Notes under the pieces: generated by a model
Seen by the model: the letters and a program-made list of their open reading frames with translations, nothing else
Told to the model about the DNA's origin: nothing
Database searches by the model: none
Shown here: positions 45,120 to 53,645 of the stretch, piece after piece
How the letters are laid out: each line of letters opens with the position of its first letter
Numbering within the stretch: position 1 is the first letter of the stretch
Translations under genes and position numbers: made by a program
Assembly: GCA_965215535.1 (NCBI GenBank)
Contig: OZ244063.1
Coordinates: forward strand, 1,426,001-1,490,000
Length of the DNA: 64,000 nt
Direction of reading: 5' to 3'
Origin: Bin94 sp965215535
GTDB lineage: Bacteria; Gemmatimonadota; Gemmatimonadetes; Longimicrobiales; Gaopeijiaceae

Positions 45120-45905
45120 TCAGCGTCCGGTGAAGTGTGCCTTGCGCTTCTCGAGGAAGGCGGCCATCCCCTCTTTCATGTCGGCGGTGGAGGCCAGCAA
45201 TCCGAAGAGCGTCGCCTCGACCTCCTGTGCCTGACCGACGGTGCTCTCGGCTGCCCGATAGACCGATTTCAGCGCCAGTTCGAGCGCCACCGGGGCATTG
45301 CGCGCGATTTTTCGGGCCAGGTCGCGACTGCGTTCCATCAGTTCGTCGTGGGGCACGACCATGTTGGCGAGTCCGATCCCGGCGGCGCGGTCGGCGTCGA
45401 TCATCTCGGCAGTCAGAATCATCTCCAGGGCCCGACCCAGACCAACCAGGCGCGCAAGACGGACGGTTCCGCCGTACCCGGGAATAATCCCCAGCCCCAC
45501 CTCGGGAAGGCCGAAACGGGCGCGTTCGCTCGCCACCCGCAGATGACAGGCCAGCGCCAACTCGCACCCGCCGCCCAGCGCATACCCCCCCACGGCCGCG
45601 ATCACCGGACGGGGGAAGGTTTCGATCCGGCGAAGAACATCCTGCCCCTCGCGGCTGACCGCCATTCCGCCGACCGGGTCCATCCGGGCTAGGACGCCGA
45701 TATCCGCTCCGGCCACAAAGGCTCTGTCGCCCGCACCGGTGAGAATCACGGCCCGGACCCCGGAATCCTCGCCGAGCCCGGCAAAGGCGGCGTCGATCTC
45801 GGCGATCACCTGCGGATTCAGCGCATTCAGCTTGGATTGGCGGTCGATCGTGACGGTTGCGACCGCATCGGCGATCTCGGTTCGGATGTAGCGTGTTTCG
45901 GGCAT
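45120..45905 (-). CDS. Enoyl-CoA hydratase/isomerase family protein
   Basis: The 261-residue crotonase-fold protein has LNALNPQVIAEI, AVILTGAGDRAFVAGADI (oxyanion hole), VIAAVGGYALGGGCELALACHLRVAS, and the catalytic pair region FGLPEVGLGIIPGYGGTVRL with both Glu. It hydrates trans-2-enoyl-CoA in beta-oxidation or related routes. The ATG at 45905 is chosen because the alternative upstream frame has no homology. Further beta-oxidation genes lie at 51-54 kb on the same strand. Confidence 0.93.
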   Translation of the reverse strand: MPETRYIRTEIADAVATVTIDRQSKLNALNPQVIAEIDAAFAGLGEDSGVRAVILTGAGDRAFVAGADIGVLARMDPVGGMAVSREGQDVLRRIETFPRPVIAAVGGYALGGGCELALACHLRVASERARFGLPEVGLGIIPGYGGTVRLARLVGLGRALEMILTAEMIDADRAAGIGLANMVVPHDELMERSRDLARKIARNAPVALELALKSVYRAAESTVGQAQEVEATLFGLLASTADMKEGMAAFLEKRKAHFTGR

Positions 45906-46019
45906 CTCTGCTGCTTCCGCTCCGGGGGTCGGTTGGCAGTTCCGGCGCCCCTGGTTTACCTTGTGTGCCCGGAGTTCTCCGGCATCGTCTCGGTTTCGCG
46001 TCCGCACTCAGGAAAAACC

Positions 46020-46472
46020 ATGGCAAGATCGCTCAACAAGGTAACGCTGATCGGCAACGTCGGGGGCGACCCCGATATCCGCACCACCGGCTCGGGTGCG
46101 CGGGTGGCCAAGCTCTCGCTCGCCACCAGCCGGAACTTCAAGGGCCGCGACGAACAGTGGCAGGAGCGCACCGAATGGCATCGTCTGACGATCTTCGGTC
46201 GGCTGGTCGATGTCGTCGAGCAATGGGTCCGGAAGGGAAACCGGCTCTACATTGAGGGCAGACTCGAATACTCGACCACCGAGGACAACCAGGGGGGAAC
46301 CCGCTACTGGACCGACATCATCGTGAGCGAGATGATCATGCTGGGATCGGGCAGCGATCGGGAGGGAGGCCAGAGCTACACGCGTGACGGCGGCTCCGGC
46401 CCGGCCTCCTCCGGCAACGCTCCAACCGGGGGTGCGCGCCTGGATGAACCCGATGACGACCTTCCCTTCTAG
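46020..46472 (+). CDS. ssb: Single-stranded DNA-binding protein
   Basis: The 150-residue protein starts MARSLNKVTLIGNVGGDPDI. It has an OB fold with the SLATSRNF, TEWHRLTIFGRLVDVVEQWVRKG and RLYIEGRLEYSTTED blocks, a Gly/Ser-rich linker, and the acidic tip DEPDDDLPF that binds repair partners. Complete and of normal length. It is divergent from the hydratase gene. Confidence 0.96.
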   Translation: MARSLNKVTLIGNVGGDPDIRTTGSGARVAKLSLATSRNFKGRDEQWQERTEWHRLTIFGRLVDVVEQWVRKGNRLYIEGRLEYSTTEDNQGGTRYWTDIIVSEMIMLGSGSDREGGQSYTRDGGSGPASSGNAPTGGARLDEPDDDLPF

Positions 46473-46476
46473 CTTT

Positions 46477-46502
46477 CCCGGGCACCACACCCGGGCACCA
46501 CA
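46477..46502 (+). repeat. 13-bp tandem duplication between ssb and infA
   Basis: CCCGGGCACCACA occurs twice in a row. Each CCCGGG is self-complementary, so the pair can also form a small hairpin. Confidence 0.6.
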
Positions 46503-46585
46503 CCAACCGGCACGCCCGGCCCTGGCCACAGACTGCTGACACACGGGGAAGCCTCCGGCAGCACACTCTCCAGCGAGGACGATTC

Positions 46586-46798
46586 TTGGCGAACGCAATC
46601 GAGATGGAAGGCACCGTCACCGAGGTGCTCCCGAACGCAAACTTCAGGGTCGAACTCGAGAATGGCCACGAGATCCTGGCCTATCTTTCGGGCAAGATGC
46701 GCAAGTTCTACATCCGGGTTCTGGCCGGCGACCGGGTCAAGGTGGAGATGTCGCCCTACGACCTGACCCGCGGGCGCGTCACCTACCGCTACAAGTAA
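46586..46798 (+). CDS. infA: Translation initiation factor IF-1
   Basis: The 70-residue OB-fold protein reads MANAIEMEGTVTEVLPNANF, VELENGHEILAYLSGKMRKF, YIRVLAGDRVKVEMSPYDL and TRGRVTYRYK, matching IF-1 along its whole length. It starts at TTG (46586), unusual for an essential translation factor but common in this window. No rpmJ or rps genes follow. Confidence 0.95.
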   Translation: MANAIEMEGTVTEVLPNANFRVELENGHEILAYLSGKMRKFYIRVLAGDRVKVEMSPYDLTRGRVTYRYK

Positions 46799-46900
46799 AT
46801 CCGGCGCGGTCGTCGGTGCAGAAACGGTTGTTCCGGGGCACGGTCGTCCAGGAACGGGGGTCGGTCGGTTCGCAATCGGGGCAGCGCCTACAGGGTCACC

Positions 46901-47239
46901 TCAGCCGTCGCGGTCCTTCGTCGCAGACGCTCGCACAGCGGCCCCGTCGGATTCCCAGAGACCCATGAGCCGATCATTGAATGCCTGCGGGTTGCGCTCG
47001 TACTCCGCAGACCACTCCTCGAATTCGGGCAGCTTCAGACGATCACGCACCCTGCCGGTGGCCAGACGCACCGCGTCCAGATAGGATTCGGGCGCACTGC
47101 GCCCCATAGCGCGCGCCTCGGCCTCGGCAAGGCCGAAGATGTCGCCCGGCGACAGTGAGAGCAGCGCCTCGGCAATTCGGGCTGAACAGTAATCCCGGTA
47201 TTTGGCCTGTAGAACCGGGTCGGGGTCTGGCTGACTCAT
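46901..47239 (-). CDS. Hypothetical protein (112 residues)
   Basis: The frame starts at an ATG (MSQPDPDPVLQAKYRDYC) and encodes an acidic, mostly helical protein with AEALLSLSPGDIFGLAEAEA and LKLPEFEEWSAEYERNPQAF. It has no signal peptide, membrane segment or motif that I recognise. Codon usage and the lack of alternative frames support a real gene. It is convergent with infA. Confidence 0.6.
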   Translation of the reverse strand: MSQPDPDPVLQAKYRDYCSARIAEALLSLSPGDIFGLAEAEARAMGRSAPESYLDAVRLATGRVRDRLKLPEFEEWSAEYERNPQAFNDRLMGLWESDGAAVRASATKDRDG

Positions 47240-47533
47240 GATCCATCCTTATTGCAAGTCCGGATCCGGCACCTCCCGATTCCCCTCTGAAGGAAGCCGG
47301 TCGCCCGTCAGCAACAATCAAATGGCCGGATTGATGGTCTGTCAACACCCGCGGGGGCCGGGAATGTTCCCACTGACCTCGGGAGATGCCCGAAAACGCA
47401 CCCTCGGGCGGTCAGCTCCGGTTCGGGCCGGGCAAGGCCGGTCCAGGTAGAGAGTCGGGCGTAGGAGGGTCGGGAGCGGTGCGGTGCGTCCAGCGCCGGG
47501 GGCAGTTGGTCGCGTTGAATGCCGCTCGCGGGG

Positions 47534-47734
47534 TTATCCGCCGGCGGCCAATCCTCCGAGGAGCGATCCGGTCGCATCGGATCCACGCTGTCGATCATCT
47601 TCGCAAAGTCGCAGGAACACCTCCCGGCGAACGATTCCATACTGGATCAGTTGGTTGAAAAACTCGGGATCCGTGCGCTGAACCTTCTCTGCTTCGGACG
47701 CGATTTCTGTGGGGAGGCGGATGTCAAGCTGCAC
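47534..47734 (-). CDS. Hypothetical small protein (66 residues)
   Basis: From a GTG at 47734 the frame reads MQLDIRLPTEIASEAEKVQR, then PEFFNQLIQYGIVRREVFLRL. The RLP..IA.EAEKVQ..DPEFF....YG..RR pattern resembles short ribbon-helix-helix or regulatory proteins of this phylum. A TTG at 47767 would add 11 residues. The last 20 residues are low in complexity. Function unknown. Confidence 0.5.
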   Translation of the reverse strand: MQLDIRLPTEIASEAEKVQRTDPEFFNQLIQYGIVRREVFLRLCEDDRQRGSDATGSLLGGLAAGG

Positions 47735-47860
47735 GGATCGGCGGTTCCACACGACGGCGGGCTCCAATCTTCAAAGGGGGATCAAATCCGTTGCGGAGGG
47801 AATCGCATTGCAAACGACGGATCGGGGGGGCGTTCGCTACATTCCCTCGTGTGAGAGTGG

Positions 47861-48110
47861 GAAGACATGGTAACCGACCCGAGACAAAATCGCAAACTGG
47901 GGAGAAGATTTCCCGAAAAGCCGTAAGTCGTTATCTTGCAAAAAAATACGATTTAGAAAAATTTTGCAAAATCATCCGTTTTCCGCACACGGTCGATCAC
48001 TTGCGAGAACCGTGAATCTTCTTTCCGTTACAAACGTTACGACCGTTTCAGAGAGAGATCGCAGCCTCTCGGAAACAACGAATGTTTATCAAAAAATCGA
48101 CCCGCCGAGA
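47861..48110. other. AT-rich patch with inverted repeat
   Basis: This patch is far richer in A+T than its surroundings. TTGCAAAA (47936-47943) and TTTTGCAA (47962-47969) form an inverted repeat. Further on, CGTTAC occurs twice within 15 bp and is followed by CGTTT. No convincing gene is seen. It lies directly before the repeat array. Confidence 0.6.
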
Positions 48111-48167
48111 GAGCAGCGCGACAGAGGAGTTCGAGGGCGAGGCCGGACTGCCCGCAGGTCGCATATC

Positions 48168-49137
48168 CTCCTTGCGCTATGTGGACAAGGAGCAACGCAG
48201 AGCGCAGCGGCCCAGCACGGATGCAGCGCCGCTCGAAATGCCACTCGGTAGGGTCTTCTGCAGGGCTGCCAGCAGTTCGTGGATCACGCCGAGTGAGCAC
48301 CGAGAGGGGCGGGGCGCCGGGCTGGCAAGGATCTCCGCCGACCGCATAGCCCCAGCTATGGGGGCAAGGAGCAACGCAGAGCGCAGCGGCTCAGAACGGA
48401 TGCAACGCCGCTCGAATGCCGCTCGGTGGGGTTCGCGGGCTGCCCGCAGTCCGTAGATCACGCCGAGTGAGCACCGAGAGGGGCGGGGCGTCGGGCTGGC
48501 AAGGATCTCCGCCGACCGCATAGCCCCAGCTATGGGGGCAAGGAGCAACGCAGAGCGCAGCGGCCCAGCACGGATGCAGCGCCGATCAAATGCCGCTCGG
48601 TGGGGTTCGCGGGCTGCCAGCAGTCCGTGGATCACGCCGAGTGCGCACCGAGAGCGGCGATGCGCCGGACTGGCAAGGAGCTCCGCCGACCGCATAGCCC
48701 CAGCTATGGGGGCAAGGAGCAACGCAGAGCGCAGCGGCCCAGCACGGATGCAGCGCCGATCAAATGCCGCTCGGTGGGGTTCGCGGGCTGCCAGCAGTCC
48801 GTGGATCACGCCGAGTGCGCACCGAGAGCGGCGATGCGCCGGACTGGCAAGGAGCTCCGCCGACCGCATAGCCCCAGCTATGGGGGCAAGGAGCAACGCA
48901 GAGCGCAGCGGCCCAGCACGGATGCAGCGCCGATCAAATGCCGCTCGGTGGGGTTCGCGGGCTGCCAGCAGTCCGTGGATCACGCCGAGTGCGCACCGAG
49001 AGCGGCGATGCGCCGGACTGGCAAGGAGCTCCGCCGACCGCATAGCCTTGCGCTATGTGGGCAAGGAGCAACGCAGAGCGCAGCGGCCCAGCACGGATGC
49101 AGCGCCGCTCGAATGCCGCTCGGTGTGATCCACGGAC
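48168..49137 (+). repeat. Tandem array of six ~174-bp repeats
   Basis: The landmark AGCAACGCAG begins at 48191, 48370, 48544, 48718, 48892 and 49067, giving spacings of 179, 174, 174, 174 and 175 bp. Units 3-5 are nearly identical, while the outer ones are more diverged. Each unit contains a small inverted repeat (CATAGC...GCTATG) and a conserved GATCACGCCGAGTG block. Because 174 is a multiple of three, both strands show long stop-free frames with a 58-residue period, which I do not regard as genes. Confidence 0.92.
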
Positions 49138-49140
49138 TGC

Positions 49141-49746
49141 TTAAGGAAGTACCGAACGCAGGAATGCGCCCAGGGTCGCTTCATCGAAATCGCGGAAGCG
49201 TTCGCGCACCAGCCGGGCCGTCTCTTCGCCGAAGATGTCAGTGGTGTGGTACTGGCGGGTGTGGCCGGTCTCGCGGAAGCGAATGAAGCCGCGCCACACC
49301 GGACCGTCACGGAAGACATGCAGACCCGCAATCCAGCTCCGCCCCTCATGTCCGAATGTGCGATCCTCCAACTGGCGCGGATGCGTGGTCGGATCCGATC
49401 CGGGGTTCTCGCCCTCGTCCTCCAGGTGGGCCAGCGGGTGCTCCGACCGGTCGCGCAGCCAGAGCTCGAAGGGCGGCAGAGGCAGCAGACGGTCGCTGAA
49501 GGCCGCAAGGGTCGCCATCGGATCGCGGGTGTCGTGGACTCCGCAGTCGGTGGCCCAGCGGCGGGCCTCTACATAGAGCTCGCGTACCGCCTCGCGCGGC
49601 ATGAGGTGAAAAAGTCGCGCGATCTGGCGCCGCCGGTAGTGGCGGTAGCGCTGTCGCAGCAGTTCGGTGGTCTCAAGGGGCGAGTCGTTGCGCCCCGTGG
49701 TCCGATGCCACCAGGTCGAATCCTGCACTCCGCTTCCGTATTCCAT
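49141..49746 (-). CDS. Hypothetical protein (201 residues)
   Basis: The product begins MEYGSGVQDSTWWHR and has an Arg-rich helical part (LRQRYRHYRRRQIARLFHLM), AAFSDRLLPLPPFELWLRD and WRGFIRFRETGHTRQYHTTDIFGEE. No known family is recognised. It ends directly beside the repeat array and lies about 10 bp after the next upstream gene on the same strand, so the two probably form an operon. Confidence 0.65.
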   Translation of the reverse strand: MEYGSGVQDSTWWHRTTGRNDSPLETTELLRQRYRHYRRRQIARLFHLMPREAVRELYVEARRWATDCGVHDTRDPMATLAAFSDRLLPLPPFELWLRDRSEHPLAHLEDEGENPGSDPTTHPRQLEDRTFGHEGRSWIAGLHVFRDGPVWRGFIRFRETGHTRQYHTTDIFGEETARLVRERFRDFDEATLGAFLRSVLP

Positions 49747-49756
49747 CAATGGCCGT

Positions 49757-50653
49757 CTAGTGAATGGTCAGGGCCGGATGAGCGACCGGGGCGGGGGGGG
49801 CCTGCAGCGGCGCCGGATTCCGGAGGATCAGCCGATCCAGCGTTGCCCGCTCGCCAAAGGTGGAGATCAAAGCGCCCATCTCGCGGTAGCGGGCCGGTTC
49901 AAAGTGGGCAACCAGACGATTCAGCCCCAGCCGCATGACGTGCAGGCTGTGGCGAAGTTCGGCGAAGCGGGCGGGAATGCCGAAGTGGATGCGCCAGGCT
50001 CCAGCCGCACCGGGGATGGCACCGCCCGGAGGGAGGATCCGGTAGCCGGGAAAGGCGACTTCGAGGTGGCGGCCCAGCGCCGGATCGGGCGCATGGGCAG
50101 AGGTGCGCACAAGCAGCGCATTCCGATCGGGGTCCAGGGTGACGGTCGCAATCCGATTCGGTCCGGTTGCGATGCGGACGCTGGCGTGATCGTTCAGATC
50201 GAGATCGCGGCAGAGATCGCAAAATCCGATGCGGAGCAGAACCGGACGGGTCAGCGGGGTGAATCCGCGGCGGTCCAGGATGCGCAGCGCGAGGCCGAAG
50301 CAGTAGCGGCGCAGAGGAACCCCGGACGCCAAATCCAGCGCGGTGGCGGCTGTCAGAGAGGAGAGATGGGCAAGGGTGGGCGCATGAATCCAGTCAAGGA
50401 TGACCAGATCGGTGGTGAGATCGAGGTCCCTGACCGTGCCGGAGCCGAGATCGACGCTCTGCGCTCTCGAGGCGGAGCGCCCGGCCAGAACAACCGCCAT
50501 TCCGATATCGCGGACACCGATGTCGCGCACCGGACCGCGCTGCCGACCCGGTTCGTGGGCGTTTCCGTACTGTACAACGGCACGGGTGAGCGAGAGCTCG
50601 CAGATGCCCGGCACATCGGCCATGGTATCCGTATGAATGGGCACAGTGATCAA
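49757..50653 (-). CDS. Hypothetical protein (about 298 residues)
   Basis: The frame is open from 50782; the TTG at 50653 (MITVPIHTDTMADVPGICEL) is a likely start. Segments include VILDWIHAPTLAHLSSL, GVPLRRYCFGLALRILDRRGF and FGIPARFAELRHSLHVMRLGLNRLVAHFE. No family is recognised. Its stop lies 10 bp before the next gene. GC-rich shadow frames exist, so confidence is moderate. Confidence 0.55.
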   Translation of the reverse strand: MITVPIHTDTMADVPGICELSLTRAVVQYGNAHEPGRQRGPVRDIGVRDIGMAVVLAGRSASRAQSVDLGSGTVRDLDLTTDLVILDWIHAPTLAHLSSLTAATALDLASGVPLRRYCFGLALRILDRRGFTPLTRPVLLRIGFCDLCRDLDLNDHASVRIATGPNRIATVTLDPDRNALLVRTSAHAPDPALGRHLEVAFPGYRILPPGGAIPGAAGAWRIHFGIPARFAELRHSLHVMRLGLNRLVAHFEPARYREMGALISTFGERATLDRLILRNPAPLQAPPAPVAHPALTIH

Positions 50654-51035
50654 TGTGCGGACGGCTCCGATTGACGGGTGGACGACGGCAGGGGCGCACA
50701 CCCCGGGATTTTTTGGGGGGACAATGATAAGCAAACGTTTACCGCGCGGACAAGCGCGACCGAACGATCTTTTCCGGGTCAACCCTGGCCTCTCGCATGT
50801 CGCACTCGATTTCTAGACCGAACATGAACCGAAAAAGACATTTCTACTGTGGTTTGACATCAGTTCCGGGATCAGGGCTTGCGGAAAGACGCTTGTCGGG
50901 TCTATTGTTGTGGTCTTTCCCTGCTGGCATCCAGGCCTGCCGGGACGCGCCGTCGGCACCGGAACCCGGCGACGTCGAGAACCATTTTCGGATTCCGGAA
51001 GGCTGACATTCGTCTCAGCAGTGGGGTACTCGGGT
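50654..51035. other. Intergenic region before rpsU
   Basis: No gene is recognised. TTGACA at 50854-50859 is a possible -35 box, but no clear -10 follows at 17 bp. CCCCGGGATTTTTTGGGGGG near 50701 forms a G/C hairpin. Confidence 0.3.
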
Positions 51036-51230
51036 TTGGAAGTCATCGTCAAGGAAAACGAGAGCCTGGAGCGCGCGCTCCGCAGGTTCAAGCGGAAGGT
51101 TCAGCGTTCAGGGCTCTATTCCGAGCTGCGGAAGCGTCGCTTCTACGAGAAGCCGAGTGCACAGCGCAAGCGCAAGCGCGAAGCAGCCATCCGGAGGGAG
51201 CGGCGGCGGCAGCGCCGGGTTCGTCGCTAG
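51036..51230 (+). CDS. rpsU: 30S ribosomal protein S21
   Basis: The 64-residue basic protein matches S21: EVIVKENESLERALRRFKRK, VQRSGLYSELRKRRFYEKPS, then a Lys/Arg-rich end. The start is a TTG at 51036, the first codon that gives the normal N-terminus. S21 helps mRNA recognition at initiation. It stands alone, without dnaG or rpoD. Confidence 0.93.
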   Translation: MEVIVKENESLERALRRFKRKVQRSGLYSELRKRRFYEKPSAQRKRKREAAIRRERRRQRRVRR

Positions 51231-51360
51231 ACGGTTCAGGAGCTGTCGGGCGTCGCACGACGCAGAGTAACACCGGGCGGGTACCCTATCCGGGTCGAAC
51301 CGCCTCCAACCGCGTGATTTTCCCGGTCGGTCCAGGGCCTCCGCCCACGCGGGTTATTCG

Positions 51361-51410
51361 AGCGCAGCGACCCAGCGCGGATGCAGCGTCATTCGAACGT
51401 CGTTCGGTGT
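51361..51410 (+). repeat. Dispersed repeat copy (partial)
   Basis: AGCGCAGCGACCCAGCGCGG, then ATGCAGCGTCATTCGAAC, matches the core of the 174-bp unit. It lies between convergent rpsU and the 3-hydroxyacyl-CoA dehydrogenase gene, 4 bp from the latter's stop. Confidence 0.75.
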
Positions 51411-51414
51411 AGTC

Positions 51415-52293
51415 CTAAAGCTTCAGCGCCACCGGGCCATCGGGGGTCCAGTCGTAGAATCCCGCTCCTGTCTTGCGACCGTAGCGTCCCATCGACATCA
51501 GTCGCTTCAGAAGCGGCGGCGGGGCATAGCGCTCCTCGCGGTACTCTTCATACATGATTTCGGCGACGCGGTAGAGGGTGTCGATCCCCACGAAATCGCC
51601 CAGCACAAAGGGGCCCATCGGGTATCCGCACCCCAGTGTCATGGCTCTGTCTACATCCTCGATCGTAGCGACGCCACGCTCGACCTGGCGAATCGCGTCG
51701 AGCATGTAGGGCACGAGGAGCAGATTCACGACAAATCCGGAGTTGTCCTTCGCCGTGATCGGTGACTTTCCGACTGCACCGGCGAAGGCGAAGGCCGCAT
51801 CGAAGGTCGCCTGACTGGTTGCAATCGTGCGCACGACCTCGACCAGCTTCATGACCGGCACCGGATTGAAGAAGTGTAAGCCGACGAAGCGATCGGGCCG
51901 GGAGGTGGCCGCGGCCATGTCGGTCACGGTGAGCGAGCTGGTATTGGAAGCGAAGATCGTGTGCTCGGGACAGATCGAATCCAGTGAAGCGAAGAGTTCG
52001 TTCTTGGCGTCCAGCGATTCGACGATCGCCTCGATTACCAGATCGCAGTCGGCCAGATCGCCAAGCGAGGTGACAAAGGTCATGCGGGCCAGCGCATCGG
52101 CGCGATCGGCTTCCTCGAGCTTGCCCTTCGCGACCGCCCGCGCCAGCGAACCCTCTACGCGCGCTCTGCCTGCCGCAAGCGCCTCCTGATCGACTTCACG
52201 CACAACGACATCGAAGCCTGCCCTCGCCGATATCTCGGCGATCCCGCTTCCCATGAGGCCGCACCCGACGACCCCGACCCTTTGGATATTCAC
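51415..52293 (-). CDS. 3-hydroxybutyryl-CoA (3-hydroxyacyl-CoA) dehydrogenase
   Basis: The 292-residue protein starts at GTG and has the NAD site VGVVGCGLMGSGIA, ASNTSSLTVTDMA, the catalytic GLHFFNPVPVMKLVEVV and GFVVNLLLVPYMLDAI. The C-terminal dimer part has GCGYPMGPFVLGDFVGID and a GRKTGAGFYDW end. It oxidises 3-hydroxyacyl-CoA (or reduces acetoacetyl-CoA) and is the second step beside the thiolase encoded upstream on the same strand (125 bp apart). Confidence 0.94.
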   Translation of the reverse strand: MNIQRVGVVGCGLMGSGIAEISARAGFDVVVREVDQEALAAGRARVEGSLARAVAKGKLEEADRADALARMTFVTSLGDLADCDLVIEAIVESLDAKNELFASLDSICPEHTIFASNTSSLTVTDMAAATSRPDRFVGLHFFNPVPVMKLVEVVRTIATSQATFDAAFAFAGAVGKSPITAKDNSGFVVNLLLVPYMLDAIRQVERGVATIEDVDRAMTLGCGYPMGPFVLGDFVGIDTLYRVAEIMYEEYREERYAPPPLLKRLMSMGRYGRKTGAGFYDWTPDGPVALKL

Positions 52294-52418
52294 GGTGTTT
52301 CTCGTTCCCCTGGCTGGTGTGATGGTGTATGAAGGTGTCTTTTCGGCTCCGGTGGCGGAGCGGAGGTCGAATCCCCCTGGATAAAGCTACCGCCCGGCAT
52401 GTTCCGCGCACTGCGGGC

Positions 52419-53645
52419 CTAGAGCGCCTCAACCACGACGGCCCCCCCCTGCCCCCCCCCGATGCAGGCCGCTCCCAGTCCGAAGCGGGCGCCCCGACGC
52501 CGCAGTTCGTGCACCAGATGCAGGGTGATTCTTGCCCCGGATGCGGCCAGAGGGTGTGTCAGAGCGATCGCGCCGCCATTCACGTTGGTGCGCGCGGGAT
52601 CGAGCTCGAGCTCCTTCTCGACCGACTTGTACTGCGCCGCGAAGGCTTCGTTGATCTCGACCAGATCCATGTCGTCCAGGGAGAGACCGGCCCGGGTCAG
52701 CGCCTTGCGAGCTGCGGGCGCAGGACCGATCCCCATGATTGAGGGATCGACCCCTGCAAAGGCCCACGAAACCAGCCGGGCCAGCGGTCGCACTCCGGCC
52801 CCCTCGGCCCAGCTCCGGCTGGCCAGCACCACCGACGCTGCGCCATCGCCGATGCCGCTGGCATTGCCCGCAGTCACCAGCCCGTCCTTCCTGAAATAGG
52901 GACGCAGTCGGCCCAGGGCCTCCAGGGTGGTGTCGGGGCGGATATGCTCGTCACGCGCAAACTCGGCGGGGCCCTTCCTGGTTCTGACCGTCAGCGGCGC
53001 CACCTCGGCAGCGTAGCGTCCGTCGTCCCAGGCCGCCTGCGCCCGCTGCTGGCTTCGCACCGCAACCTCGTCGGTCTCGGTGCGCGTCACTCCATACTGT
53101 TCGGCCAGCTTTTCGGCGGTCTCGGCCATCGAGAGCCCGCAGTTGGAATCGAGGAGCGCTTCCCAGAGGCTGTCCTGGAGGTTGTTGCCCGCCGGACCGA
53201 GCCGGAGAGCTCCCCAGCGCGCCCCGCGAATGACATGGGGGGCCTGGCTCATCGATTCAGTACCGCCACAGAGGGTGACCTCGGATTCGCCGAGGAGGAT
53301 CTCGCGGGCTCCCGAGACGATCGCCTGGAAGCCGGAGCCGCAGAGCCGGTTCAGGGTGAGCGCTCCCACCTCGGTCGGAACCCCCGCCCGCAACCCCACA
53401 TGACGGGCCAGGTAGATTGCATCGGATGAGCTCTGCAGGGCATTGCCATAGAAGACGTGGCCAACTGCAGCGGGGTCGATTCCGGCAGCGTCGAGCGCGG
53501 CGCGGGCCGAGTGGACGCCCAGATCGGTTGCGGTCAGGTCCTTGAGTGTGCCCCCGAAGGTGCCGAAGGGTGTGCGCCTGCCCGCAAGAAAGACGACTTC
53601 GGCGTCGAAACCGAGGGGGCCGGAGCCATTTCTGCCATGATTCAT
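52419..53645 (-). CDS. Acetyl-CoA acetyltransferase (thiolase)
   Basis: The 408-residue protein has the catalytic Cys at residue 102 in TLNRLCGSGFQAI, LCGGTESMSQAPHV, VNGGAIALTHPLAASGARI (catalytic His) and the C-terminal ACIGGGQGGAVVVE (second Cys). It cleaves or forms acetoacetyl-CoA and related 3-ketoacyl-CoAs. The ATG at 53645 overlaps the stop of the dehydrogenase gene before it, so the two are coupled. Most thiolases read GGGMG where this one reads GGGQG. Confidence 0.94.
   Translation of the reverse strand: MNHGRNGSGPLGFDAEVVFLAGRRTPFGTFGGTLKDLTATDLGVHSARAALDAAGIDPAAVGHVFYGNALQSSSDAIYLARHVGLRAGVPTEVGALTLNRLCGSGFQAIVSGAREILLGESEVTLCGGTESMSQAPHVIRGARWGALRLGPAGNNLQDSLWEALLDSNCGLSMAETAEKLAEQYGVTRTETDEVAVRSQQRAQAAWDDGRYAAEVAPLTVRTRKGPAEFARDEHIRPDTTLEALGRLRPYFRKDGLVTAGNASGIGDGAASVVLASRSWAEGAGVRPLARLVSWAFAGVDPSIMGIGPAPAARKALTRAGLSLDDMDLVEINEAFAAQYKSVEKELELDPARTNVNGGAIALTHPLAASGARITLHLVHELRRRGARFGLGAACIGGGQGGAVVVEAL

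Noticed and set aside
47791..48015. Possible 74-residue gene in the AT-rich patch
   Set aside because: Composition changes abruptly within the frame, no ribosome-binding site or recognisable motif; not listed as a gene.
47861..48110. Chromosomal origin
   Set aside because: No clear cluster of TTATCCACA boxes and no dnaA or dnaN nearby; left as an open observation.
48168..49137. CRISPR array
   Set aside because: Units are about 174 bp with no alternating short repeat and unique spacer; no cas genes are present.
48177..49286. Long stop-free frames on both strands through the repeat array (about 290 residues minus, 230 plus)
   Set aside because: They follow from the 174-bp (3 x 58) period and show no family resemblance; treated as repeat, not genes.
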